The notes under the pieces were generated by a model. The model did not search any database. It was not told where the DNA came from and saw only the letters and a program-made list of their open reading frames with translations. 9,355 nucleotides of DNA from contig SLIY01000041.1 of NCBI GenBank assembly GCA_007135385.1, positions 1 to 9,355 of the forward strand. Direction: 5' to 3'. Each line of letters begins with the position of its first letter. Position 1 is the first letter of the stretch. Of this stretch, positions 1 through 6,605 are shown piece by piece. A program made the position numbers and the translations under genes. Source of the stretch: Leptolyngbyaceae cyanobacterium CSSed165cm_216. Its GTDB lineage: Bacteria > Cyanobacteriota > Cyanobacteriia > Phormidesmidales > Phormidesmidaceae.

Positions 1-5
1 CTACC

Positions 6-710
6 ATGTTCCAACGTCTACCCTTCACCCTGTTGGTCGTCATCCTAATAGCGGCTACAGCAGCTTGTGTGCCCTCCCCAACCACCCCGAATGACGGCGC
101 TCCCCCAGCCGCTGAAGACACCCCCTCCACCGTGCCTAAGCTCCCGGATGTCTCTGCGCCGTCGTCCCAGGACTTAGAGGCTGTGGTGCGGCCAGGGGAA
201 CGGGTAGGCCCTGTTACTGCCAACACCAGTCGTACAGACTTGGTCAGGCTCTATGGCGAAGACCGATTACAAGATGCTCCCGTTCCGATGGGGGAAGGAT
301 TTACGGAACCCGGTACGGTGGTGGACCTGGGGCCCGAGTGGCATTTTTCAGTGGTATGGCGGGACGCCAGTCAAACCCAACCTCTGCTCATCAAGGACTT
401 TGGCCCCGGTTGGAGAACACCGGAAGGATTAGGGGTGAACGTCCCTTACTCTACTGTGCAGGACGCCCTAGGGAACTTCCAGCTCTATGGTTTTGCTTGG
501 GATTATGGTGGCACCATAGTCCTAGAGGATAGCCAGCTAGACCGATATCATGGGCAGTTGCTGCTACGGGTTTATCCGTCCTTAGAAGCGATGGATACCC
601 ATGCGGACGCCTATGAAGCGGTGATGGGTGACGAACTTTATGCCAGCACCAATCACAATTTCAGCCAGCTTGACCTATCGGTTTATGAAATGATTGTTTA
701 CTTCGACTAG
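6..710 (+). CDS. Uncharacterised exported lipoprotein
   Basis: A 234-residue protein with a clear lipoprotein signal. A basic N-terminus (MFQR) is followed by a hydrophobic stretch at residues 5-19 and a lipobox-like ATAAC with Cys21 as the predicted lipidated residue. Residues 22-60 are rich in Pro, Ser and Thr and look like a flexible linker. The rest is a globular domain with the segment RPGERVGPVTANTSRTDLV near residue 62, an EGFTEPGTVV element near residue 97, and later WRTPEGLGV and GFAWDYGGTI. I recall similar G-P-I-T and GF-WDY-GT patterns in unnamed bacterial lipoproteins, but I know no function for them. Only five bases precede the ATG, so no ribosome binding site or promoter can be judged. 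Its stop lies three bases from the stop of the convergent amidase gene. The gene call is sure; the function is unknown. Confidence 0.85.
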   Translation: MFQRLPFTLLVVILIAATAACVPSPTTPNDGAPPAAEDTPSTVPKLPDVSAPSSQDLEAVVRPGERVGPVTANTSRTDLVRLYGEDRLQDAPVPMGEGFTEPGTVVDLGPEWHFSVVWRDASQTQPLLIKDFGPGWRTPEGLGVNVPYSTVQDALGNFQLYGFAWDYGGTIVLEDSQLDRYHGQLLLRVYPSLEAMDTHADAYEAVMGDELYASTNHNFSQLDLSVYEMIVYFD

Positions 711-713
711 CCA

Positions 714-1535
714 TTAGCCCGACAGCCCAGCTCGATTGGGATAACGGTGCAGTTGGTTCAGAAATCGCTGCATATCAAAACTGCGAGGATCCATGCGGCT
801 GCCAGAGCGGTCAACGGCTTGGTGGGTGGTCATACGATTGTCGGGGATCGTGGTCTGAGCCATCAGCCAAGCCAGAGAGTCATATTGGGCCTGGGTGTAG
901 CCACTATGGCTACGGCGATTGTTGAAACCATCTCCAGGGGTTTCTAAGGACACATGATAGGCAAAGTTATTAACGGAGGGAGGGAAGGCGGGATTCGTAT
1001 GGGCTGTTTCTACCCCATTGGGACCATTGAATACAGAGTTACCGGCTCCGAAGGCTCGCTTTTCGGGAGGCACGATGTAGTAAATGGTGCCATCCCGGCC
1101 AATTAGGGTGTGATAGCTTACTTGGTCTTGGTCCCGCGGGTGGTGGGTGCGAAACAGGTTAAGCGCGCTCTGGGCACTGCCGACAGTTTCGTGCAGCACC
1201 GTAATGAACTCGTGGCGCAGCGGATTGCCGTTCATGTCGGTAGCGAAGCGATCGCCATAGTTGCTGGGATCAGCTAGGGCGGTCACCTGCCGGGGTACGG
1301 ATTGGGATTGGGCCAGGTGAGTTACTGGCACCACCTCAAAGTCGGTGGGGTTAGGCTCATGGGCTTTGACCGCCGCCAAGCCTGGCCCTCCCACGCTATG
1401 GATAATGGGCAGCCCAGAAACGGTCACCATGGGCTGGAGCGGCACCGAGGCTTGGGCAGGGCGTAGGCTCAGTCCGATTAAACCAACCAGTGCAAACCCC
1501 AGCAGGCCAACTATCCAGTGACGCATTACGGTCAT
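714..1535 (-). CDS. Exported N-acetylmuramoyl-L-alanine amidase (Amidase_2/PGRP type)
   Basis: A 273-residue zinc amidase predicted to cut the bond between MurNAc and L-Ala of the peptidoglycan stem peptide. Residues 1-30 are a signal sequence (basic start, hydrophobic core at 8-22, then PAQAS), so it should act in the periplasm. The catalytic domain spans about residues 105-262. Visible motifs are VLHET (H115, first zinc ligand), the YH-LIGRDGTIYYIVP strand pair at 141-156, YHVSLETPGDGF at 193-204, TTHQAVD (H238, second ligand) and DPRSFD (D249, probable third ligand). The family's usual W-H-A-G element appears to be replaced by AFGAG at 161-165. The start is ambiguous: ATG 1535 has GGGGA a few bases upstream, and ATG 1526 (MRHWIV) is an alternative giving an equally good signal peptide. 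The gene is last of the four minus-strand genes, 114 bases after its neighbour. The family is confident; the physiological role is inferred. Confidence 0.9.
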   Translation of the reverse strand: MTVMRHWIVGLLGFALVGLIGLSLRPAQASVPLQPMVTVSGLPIIHSVGGPGLAAVKAHEPNPTDFEVVPVTHLAQSQSVPRQVTALADPSNYGDRFATDMNGNPLRHEFITVLHETVGSAQSALNLFRTHHPRDQDQVSYHTLIGRDGTIYYIVPPEKRAFGAGNSVFNGPNGVETAHTNPAFPPSVNNFAYHVSLETPGDGFNNRRSHSGYTQAQYDSLAWLMAQTTIPDNRMTTHQAVDRSGSRMDPRSFDMQRFLNQLHRYPNRAGLSG

Positions 1536-1649
1536 GTTTCCCCAAAGTCTGGCAATAAGACGTAAACTTTCCCCTTTTTAGCGTGAATTGTTCAAAATAG
1601 CAGCCCCTTTTCATCGGGATCACAGAATTATTATGGTGCCTTGGTGTCT

Positions 1650-2096
1650 TCAGGAGGCCCAGCGATCGAGGGCTCGTTTACCGCCCCAGCGGGCTACAAT
1701 TTCATCGTCGTAGCTGTCGGCAATGCGAATCACCGTGGTGACAGAGTGATTCAGTTCTAAGCGATCGCAGGTTTCCCCCACCAGGCTGTGTTCAAACACA
1801 ATATCGTCTTCGGCGTCATAGGCGAAACGACCAAAGTAAATACCATTATTTTCCCGCAGCAGGTAATAGCTCAGCTCTGGAGTGAGGGTGATATCGGTCA
1901 CCACATAGGAGCGAGTGGTAATCAACGTTTCGTCGGCATGCCAAGGAATTACCCGGGTAGAGGCCACCGCTGAGCCCAAATTCACGATAAATAGAGGCTC
2001 ATCCTCAAATACCACCAGAGCGTCACCGAATAGCTCATGCATCCAGGGCAAGATGCGATGGTAGACGACCTGTTGGCCGGGGGTCTTAAACTCCAT
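1650..2096 (-). CDS. YbjN / type III secretion chaperone-like small protein
   Basis: A 148-residue soluble acidic protein with no signal peptide or membrane segment. It starts MEFKTPGQQVVYHRILPWM, followed by FGDALVVFEDEPLFIVNLGSA, a run of alternating strands (VIPWHADETLITTRSYVV, ITLTPELSYYLL), a Y-FGRFAYD element and a helical C-terminus ending RWGGKRALDRWAS. The order of a helix, then beta strands including RSYVV and a LLREN-type turn, then a C-terminal helix resembles the YbjN and CesT/YopN-type peptide-binding chaperone fold. I recall small cyanobacterial proteins being annotated this way. No catalytic residue is apparent. There is no strong ribosome binding site before ATG 2096. It lies 128 bases after the EcsC-like gene and 114 before the amidase. 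That it is a real gene is likely; the fold assignment is tentative and no partner is known. Confidence 0.8.
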   Translation of the reverse strand: MEFKTPGQQVVYHRILPWMHELFGDALVVFEDEPLFIVNLGSAVASTRVIPWHADETLITTRSYVVTDITLTPELSYYLLRENNGIYFGRFAYDAEDDIVFEHSLVGETCDRLELNHSVTTVIRIADSYDDEIVARWGGKRALDRWAS

Positions 2097-2224
2097 GGAT
2101 AGTTAAAAGGAGAACGGGGCTGGTGGACAATTGATTTCCATTCTCTCACTACACCTGGGTAAAACCCAGACCCAACCAGTCCAACTGCAGGGTTTCCTCG
2201 ACCACCGTGGCCAAAACGGTAATT

Positions 2225-2983
2225 TCAAACGGTGACTTCCGTGGGGGTCGATGCTTTGGTTTCGTAGTAACGGCAAGCGAAGTAGCCGACGCTATAAATG
2301 ACTGTGGCGTCGGCGGCCACCCCAACGATAGCCGCAAACAGCGGAATGGCCGCGGTCAGACTCAGCCCCGATTTAATTAGGCCTGAACTGCTGGATGACA
2401 ACAGCCAAATGGTCAGAACTTCTCCTCGGCGATCGCTGTCATCGGGAGAGTAGCCGTAGATGGTGGCGATGCGATAGATCATATTGGCTTGCAGGGCCGC
2501 CACAGCACCAATGTCCACTAAGGTCAACATCCAGGCCAAGGGGGGAGCAAGGTTGGTGGCTAGCCCGACCCCGGCCGCCTTGAGGGTGGTATCGGCCATC
2601 ACCCGTCGGGCCAGGGCACGCTGATCGTCAGCCGGGTATTGGCGACGTAGATCATCCACCTGCGATCGCACCGCGGTTACATTTACCTGGCCCACCGCCG
2701 CCAGCAACCACCTGAGGCCAGGAATGGCCGTGACGTAGCGCATAAACGGTAGATTCGCAATTGGGGTAATCACTTGCCCCACCATGGAGGTGGTGGGTTC
2801 TAACACTGGCTGTACCGTAGCCACCACCCCATTCGCCAGGTAGGCCGCTCCATGATCAAACACCTCTACCACGGCCTGCATCACCTGGGTGACGGCCTGA
2901 AGCCGATCGCGCCAGGCCGCATCAGCGGAGTGATCAGCCATGGTATCAGCCTGATTAACGGTTTCTGTCCGATTATCGGTCAC
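2225..2983 (-). CDS. EcsC-like membrane-associated protein, unknown function
   Basis: A 252-residue protein of alpha-helical, small-residue-rich character. The middle (about residues 127-178) carries ARRVMADTTLKAAGVGLATN, then a hydrophobic stretch with a conserved-looking Asp (LVDIGAVAALQANMIYRIA) and TIYGYSPDD. This matches the pattern I recall for EcsC-family proteins (D, then a helix, then IA-YGYDPDD). A second hydrophobic block lies near residues 205-238. The frame is open back to a TTG at 3022, but GTG 2983 has GAGG six bases upstream and is preferred. ATG 2941 is a second option with a weaker AGG. Choosing GTG 2983 leaves a 15-bp tandem repeat outside the coding region. The gene follows the methylase by 55 bases. 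EcsC was first described as an ABC-transporter-linked protein in Bacillus; no transporter is visible here, so no role is proposed. Confidence 0.75.
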   Translation of the reverse strand: MTDNRTETVNQADTMADHSADAAWRDRLQAVTQVMQAVVEVFDHGAAYLANGVVATVQPVLEPTTSMVGQVITPIANLPFMRYVTAIPGLRWLLAAVGQVNVTAVRSQVDDLRRQYPADDQRALARRVMADTTLKAAGVGLATNLAPPLAWMLTLVDIGAVAALQANMIYRIATIYGYSPDDSDRRGEVLTIWLLSSSSSGLIKSGLSLTAAIPLFAAIVGVAADATVIYSVGYFACRYYETKASTPTEVTV

Positions 2984-2997
2984 AGCGCACCTCAAAA

Positions 2998-3027
2998 CGT
3001 CGGGCAACAGGGCGTCGGGCAACAGGG
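2998..3027. repeat. 15-bp perfect tandem duplication
   Basis: The unit CGTCGGGCAACAGGG occurs twice in direct succession (2998-3012 and 3013-3027), between the methylase stop and the preferred GTG start of the EcsC-like gene. A 6-bp inverted repeat with loop GATA (CAGGGC/GCCCTG, 3023-3038) overlaps its right end and abuts the methylase stop codon. The core CGGGCAACA recurs as a pair upstream of gatC. Confidence 0.9.
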
Positions 3028-3038
3028 CGATAGCCCTG

Positions 3039-3893
3039 TCAGTACGAGGTTATCAAAAGTTCACTGATCTTGCCCCGTCGTCCGGCCCGGGAATTAATCG
3101 CCCGGGTGGCCTGGATCGGGTGGATGGCAAACCCTTGATAGAGGTGGTGAATAAACTCGCAGTCCGAGTTAGACAGCATCACTGGAATGCCCCGGTCCGC
3201 TAACTGGCGAAACACCTGGGCTAATCGCTGCTGGTCGCTGGCGGTAAACCCATAGCGGTTGTAGCTGGTAAAGCTACTGGTGGTGCTGATCGGGTGATAG
3301 GGGGGATCAAAATAGACCAAGTCCTGGCGCGACAGGGGCCAGTGCAGCACCGCTTCAAAGGAAAATTGCTGGATCTGGGCCGGTTGCAGGGCTGTGGCCG
3401 CTAGCCGCAGCAAGTCGGGGTCACAAATGGCAGGGCTTTTGTAGCGCCCCACTGGCACGTTGAAGTGCCCTTGGGAGTTTTCCCGATAGAGGCCGTTGTA
3501 GCAGGTTTTGTTGAGATAAATTAGCCGTGCCGCTCGGTCTATGGGATCGGCTAAGGTGTGCTGCTGCCGGACTTGATAGTAATAGTCAGGGCTATGGCAC
3601 TGTTTGTGGCGCTGCAAGCGAGTGATTAAATCGGTGGTGCGATCGCGCACACACTGGTAGACATTCACCAACTCAGGATTGATATCCCCGAGTACCGCCC
3701 GGCGGGTCTGCCCAGCCAAATAGAAAAAGACCGCCCCGCCCCCCAGGAAGGGTTCGTAGTAGGTGTCAATGGTCGCTGGAAAATAGGGCTGATACTGGGC
3801 TAGCAAACGCCCTTTGCCTCCGGCCCACTTCAAAAATGGCCGTGACTGAGACCGGCTGCTGATGGTTGCTACTGCACGACTGGACTGATGCAC
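3039..3893 (-). CDS. D12-class (Dam/DpnII-type) DNA adenine N6-methyltransferase
   Basis: A 284-residue S-adenosylmethionine-dependent methyltransferase. Motifs run in alpha-class order: motif X FLKWAGGKGRL (residues 20-30), motif I YYEPFLGGGAVFF (45-57), DINPELVNVY (70-79), LIYLNKTCYNGLYREN (124-139), motif IV DPPY (196-199), FTSYNRYGFT, VMLSNSD, and the C-terminal INSRAGRRGKISELL block typical of Dam and M.DpnIIA. Family members mostly methylate GATC. Cyanobacteria carry solitary enzymes of this kind (DmtA in Anabaena, Slr1803 in Synechocystis, as I recall), so GATC is the likely target here. The frame is open to ATG 4064, but that extension crosses the opposite gene's start and has no family motifs. 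GTG 3893 is the last usual start before motif X, gives a normal family length, and lies about 40 bases after an extended -10 box. No restriction gene is adjacent, so it looks like an orphan. Confidence 0.93.
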   Translation of the reverse strand: MHQSSRAVATISSRSQSRPFLKWAGGKGRLLAQYQPYFPATIDTYYEPFLGGGAVFFYLAGQTRRAVLGDINPELVNVYQCVRDRTTDLITRLQRHKQCHSPDYYYQVRQQHTLADPIDRAARLIYLNKTCYNGLYRENSQGHFNVPVGRYKSPAICDPDLLRLAATALQPAQIQQFSFEAVLHWPLSRQDLVYFDPPYHPISTTSSFTSYNRYGFTASDQQRLAQVFRQLADRGIPVMLSNSDCEFIHHLYQGFAIHPIQATRAINSRAGRRGKISELLITSY

Positions 3894-3941
3894 TGAGAAA
3901 GACGCAGTAAGATCAAATGTACTCTGGACGGAATGCCCCCT

Positions 3942-3950
3942 ACTATAGCA
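3942..3950 (-). promoter_or_regulatory. Candidate extended -10 promoter for the methylase
   Basis: On the minus strand the sequence reads TGCTATAGT, that is a TGn extension followed by TATAGT, one or two mismatches from TATAAT. The -35 region is poor, which is common for extended -10 promoters. Transcription would begin near 3935 and give a leader of about 40 bases to GTG 3893, supporting that start choice. Confidence 0.45.
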
Positions 3951-3989
3951 AAGCTGCTGGCAAGTGAGACACCCAAAAGGCACCCCAGC

Positions 3990-4025
3990 TTGAGTTAGGA
4001 TGGACATTGGGCTAAGTCTTAGCCC
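3990..4025 (+). promoter_or_regulatory. Candidate DUF751 promoter overlapped by a 17-bp palindrome
   Basis: TTGAGT (3990-3995) and TAAGTC (4013-4018) are 17 bases apart and could serve as weak -35 and -10 boxes for the plus-strand gene at 4066. The -10 candidate lies inside a perfect inverted repeat, GGGCTAAG-T-CTTAGCCC (4009-4025). The palindrome is seen directly. Its role as an operator, and the promoter itself, are inference; the palindrome could also act as a leader hairpin if transcription starts further upstream. Confidence 0.3.
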
Positions 4026-4065
4026 TAGCTTCGTTGCTGCACCTGAGAAGCGCCAGTCTGTCACT

Positions 4066-4269
4066 ATGAAAGATTTTTTTGATAACGTATTTCGCTATCC
4101 TCGTTACTTTATTTCCTTCACCCTCGGCATTTTGTACAGTGCCGTGCAGCCCCTGGTGCCCTTGCTTCAGCGTCCAACTACGGCGGTGGCCCTGGTTGGG
4201 GCCGTAATTGCTGGGTTTGTGTGCTTAACCTTGACGCTGCGGGCCATGCTAGGGCTGGGTGCTGTCTAA
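4066..4269 (+). CDS. DUF751 family (Ycf33-like) small membrane protein
   Basis: A 67-residue protein starting MKDFFDNVFRYPRYFISFTL. The RYPRY segment, the FTLGILYS stretch, PLVPLLQRP and the final TLRAML are the pattern I know for the DUF751/Ycf33 family found in cyanobacteria and in some algal plastid genomes. Two hydrophobic segments (about residues 14-33 and 38-58) predict a small, probably thylakoid or plasma membrane protein. Its function is not established. The frame extends upstream to ATG 4000, but the family N-terminus begins at 4066. No strong ribosome binding site precedes it. It lies 172 bases upstream of rbfA on the same strand, a neighbourhood often seen in cyanobacteria, and is divergent from the methylase. 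Confidence 0.9.
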   Translation: MKDFFDNVFRYPRYFISFTLGILYSAVQPLVPLLQRPTTAVALVGAVIAGFVCLTLTLRAMLGLGAV

Positions 4270-4441
4270 AGCCATCTGGACAATCTGGCCTCAGGCGGCT
4301 CCTGAAACAGGTTCTCCCCAGGGGTGAGTACTGCCCACCTACGGCCGTGATCATCGCTGGCTTACCGTGGGGATCCTGCTTACGTGGAAATCGCCTCAGG
4401 ACTGGTTCAGACGCCAAACGTACACCATAGGAGTAAAGACC

Positions 4442-4894
4442 ATGGCCAACAGTCGCCGAGTCGAACGGGTGGCATCGTTAATTAAACGAGAAGTGAGCCA
4501 GATGCTGCTGGTTGGGATTAAAGATGACCGGGTTGGGGCCGGTATGGTTAGCATCACTGATGTGGCTGTGTCAGGCGATTTACAACATGCCAAAGTCTTT
4601 GTCAGTATCTACGGCAGCGATGAGGCCCGGGCCGAAACGATGGCAGGGCTGAAGGCCGCCACGGGCTTTGTTCGCAGTGAACTGGGCCAGCGGTTACGCC
4701 TGCGTCGGACCCCTGAAATTCTATTTAAAGAAGATCTGGGGGTTGAGCGGGGCACCCGGGTGTTGTCGCTGATTAACCAGCTAAGCCTTGAGCGGGAAGC
4801 CAAAGCGACCCATGGGCTGCCTACCGATGGGCTTGAGAGCGCTGTCGAGGATGACGTCGAGGCCATGCCCTCGGCGGAGGATGATCTGGCGTGA
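4442..4894 (+). CDS. rbfA: 30S ribosome-binding factor RbfA
   Basis: A 150-residue protein of the RbfA family, a KH-type RNA-binding factor that helps late 30S subunit maturation, 16S rRNA 5' end processing and growth in the cold. Recognisable features are the start MANSRRVERVASLIKREVS, then ITDVAVSGDLQHAKVFVSIYG (central KH-like strands, about residues 38-58), GFVRSELGQRLRLRRTPEI and the helix containing RVLSLINQL. An acidic, low-complexity tail (about residues 125-150) follows the conserved core and makes it longer than the E. coli protein. AGGAG at 4429-4433 lies eight bases before ATG 4442, which decides this start over the open frame back to 4367. The stop codon overlaps the start of the next gene (GTGA), suggesting translational coupling. 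The identification is confident. Confidence 0.95.
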   Translation: MANSRRVERVASLIKREVSQMLLVGIKDDRVGAGMVSITDVAVSGDLQHAKVFVSIYGSDEARAETMAGLKAATGFVRSELGQRLRLRRTPEILFKEDLGVERGTRVLSLINQLSLEREAKATHGLPTDGLESAVEDDVEAMPSAEDDLA

Positions 4895-6555
4895 CCGGGG
4901 GGGGGGCGGTGCCGCTACCCAGTCCCGATCACCTGGAGCTGGCTCAACAGGTGGCGCAGATGATCGTGGTGCGCACCTCTGGTCACCTGTTTGACCACGA
5001 AATTGGCTACCCCGCCTGGGAGGCCAATGCCGCCACCCTGGCCCACTATGTGCAGGATCTGGGAGTGGGCGGCATTATTTTTCTGGGGGGGAGTGCCGCT
5101 GAAGTCGGGCTAAAAACCCAGCAACTCCAGACCCAGGCGGCTGTGCCGCTACTGATGGCCGCCGATATTGAAGAAGGGGTGGGGCAGCGATTTAGTGGGG
5201 CGACGTGGTTTCCGCCGCCTTTGTCCCTGGGGGCGATCGCCGCCACTAACCCCGACCTAGCCCGCCACTATGCCATGGCCCTGGGGGCAGCTACGGCCCA
5301 AGAAGCCCTGGCCATTGGCTTGAACTGGATCCTGGCACCCGTGGTGGATGTCAACAACAATCCCCAAAATCCGGTGATTAATGTCCGGGCCTTTGGCCAA
5401 AGCCCTGAGCAGGTGGCCACCCTGACCCAGGCCTTTATTCAGGGAGCCCAGGGGCATGGGATCCTGACCACCGCTAAACATTTCCCTGGCCATGGCGATA
5501 CCACCATCGATTCTCACTTAGCCCTGCCGCGGCTAGAACACGACCTGGACCGACTGCACAGCTTAGAACTGGTTCCCTTTGCCGAGGCCATTGCCACCGG
5601 GGTCGATGCGGTCATGACCGCCCACCTCAGCATTCCGGCCCTGGATCAGCACCACCCGGCTACCCTGTCAGCCCCAACCCTAACGGGACTGCTGCGGCAG
5701 CAACTGAGGTTTGAGGGGCTGATTGTTACCGATGCCCTGGTGATGGGGGCCATTACCCAAACCTATGGCCCCTATGAAGCGGCTGTGCTGGCGGTGGAAG
5801 CGGGGGCTGATCTGTTGTTGATGCCTGCTGACCCAGAAGGGGTAATTCAGGCGGTCACTGAAGCGGTTATCATTGGCCGGATTAGTCGCGATCGCATGGC
5901 CACATCCCTAGAGCGCATCTGGCGGGCCAAGCAACGGGTCGTAGCCCGACTGACTCTGCCCCCTGAATCTGGCCATGCCTGGGAGCATGTGCCCCCACCG
6001 CCGGTACAGGTAGAGGCTCTAGCCCAGCCCCAAACCCGACAGTTGGTCAGGGCCATATTGCAAGCGTCCATGACGGTGACCGGTACTGTAACCCCCTGTA
6101 CCGACCAGGAGCCCGGCCATAACCTGGTCATCATTGATGATGTGGTTAATTGCCGTTTCCTCAGTCGCACAGCGGCGGCCATTACCCTACCCCAGGCTTT
6201 TAACTATCAGTTACAGCTGCTCGATCACCAGGGGTGTCAACGCTGGCCCCAAGCCCAAACCCTAGCCCCCAGCCTGATTCAACTCTTCATTCGGGGCAAC
6301 CCATTTCGTGGTTCCGCTGCCATCACCGACCTAGCAACGGCCTGGTTGCAAGCCCTCCACCAAGCTCAGCTATTACGCGGTGTCGTCATCTATGGCAGTC
6401 CCTACGCCCTCGATCACTGTCGCGCCTGGCTGGGGGAAGACATGACCTATGGGTTTACCTATGGACAAATGCCCCTAGCCCAGTCTTTGCTGCTCAAGGC
6501 CCTGTTTGCTAACCAGGACGCCATCACCCCCACTGGCGACAGCTTTACCGATTAG
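4891..6555 (+). CDS. Glycoside hydrolase family 3, NagZ-like beta-N-acetylglucosaminidase
   Basis: A 554-residue GH3 enzyme. The TIM-barrel domain covers about residues 15-350 and carries the NagZ signature KHFPGHGDTTIDSH (196-209). H209 and D207 form the expected acid/base dyad of the acetylglucosaminidase branch, and D281 in IVTDALVMGAI is the expected nucleophile. NagZ removes GlcNAc from anhydro-muropeptides during cell-wall recycling. No signal peptide is present, so it should act in the cytoplasm. NagZ of E. coli is about 340 residues. Here a further 190 residues, including a VVIYGSPYAL strand and the late FTYGQMPLAQSLLLKALF, look like a GH3 C-terminal domain. Translation is proposed from GTG 4891, overlapping the rbfA stop by four bases. 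Ten consecutive G residues (4897-4906) follow at once, and GTG 4909 is an in-frame alternative just past the tract. The family is sure; NagZ-type substrate is likely. Confidence 0.92.
   Translation: MTGGGAVPLPSPDHLELAQQVAQMIVVRTSGHLFDHEIGYPAWEANAATLAHYVQDLGVGGIIFLGGSAAEVGLKTQQLQTQAAVPLLMAADIEEGVGQRFSGATWFPPPLSLGAIAATNPDLARHYAMALGAATAQEALAIGLNWILAPVVDVNNNPQNPVINVRAFGQSPEQVATLTQAFIQGAQGHGILTTAKHFPGHGDTTIDSHLALPRLEHDLDRLHSLELVPFAEAIATGVDAVMTAHLSIPALDQHHPATLSAPTLTGLLRQQLRFEGLIVTDALVMGAITQTYGPYEAAVLAVEAGADLLLMPADPEGVIQAVTEAVIIGRISRDRMATSLERIWRAKQRVVARLTLPPESGHAWEHVPPPPVQVEALAQPQTRQLVRAILQASMTVTGTVTPCTDQEPGHNLVIIDDVVNCRFLSRTAAAITLPQAFNYQLQLLDHQGCQRWPQAQTLAPSLIQLFIRGNPFRGSAAITDLATAWLQALHQAQLLRGVVIYGSPYALDHCRAWLGEDMTYGFTYGQMPLAQSLLLKALFANQDAITPTGDSFTD
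4897..4906 (+). repeat. Ten-base poly-G tract inside the GH3 gene start
   Basis: Ten consecutive G residues encode Gly3-Gly5 and the first base of Ala6 when translation starts at GTG 4891. Tracts of this length slip readily during replication and are also a usual place for sequencing length errors. A change of length would shift the frame for starts at 4891 but not for the in-frame GTG at 4909. Confidence 0.9.
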
Positions 6556-6573
6556 GCGATTCTTACCCCATCT

Positions 6574-6605
6574 CCCCACTCCATCACTCCCCCACTCCAT
6601 CACTC
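6574..6605. repeat. 16-bp tandem repeat at the convergent gene junction
   Basis: CCCCACTCCATCACTC is perfectly duplicated (6574-6589 and 6590-6605), followed by a partial ACTCCAT (6606-6612). The second copy runs into the minus-strand stop codon of the prolyl oligopeptidase. It resembles the short tandemly repeated elements known from cyanobacterial genomes. No stem-loop terminator is seen in this 48-base gap. Confidence 0.85.

Noticed and set aside
2155..2169. Hairpin CTGGGT-AAA-ACCCAG as a terminator after the EcsC-like gene
   Set aside because: The stem is perfect but only 6 bp and has no T-run on either strand, so a rho-independent terminator is not supported.
3023..3038. Hairpin CAGGGC-GATA-GCCCTG right after the methylase stop as a terminator
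   Set aside because: The stem is short with no T-run following on the minus strand. It may simply reflect the neighbouring tandem repeat.
3894..4064. Methylase extended to ATG 4064 or ATG 4007, giving up to 57 extra residues
   Set aside because: The extension has no family motif, overlaps the divergent gene's start region and the extended -10 box, and would exceed the normal family length. GTG 3893 fits better.
4000..4065. DUF751 protein extended upstream to ATG 4000
   Set aside because: The family N-terminus is MKDFF at 4066, and the extra 22 residues show no conserved character and span the palindrome.
4367..4441. RbfA extended upstream to ATG 4367
   Set aside because: AGGAG at 4429-4433 is placed correctly for ATG 4442, which is the normal RbfA start.
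5847..6182. A 111-codon frame on the minus strand inside the GH3 gene
   Set aside because: It lies wholly opposite a well-supported gene, shows no domain-like pattern and has no ribosome binding site; it is a shadow of the GC-rich coding strand.
714..6555. A dedicated peptidoglycan-recycling system linking the amidase and the NagZ-like enzyme
   Set aside because: The genes are on opposite strands in different operons, one exported and one cytoplasmic, with no permease or recycling kinase nearby; proximity alone does not support a system.
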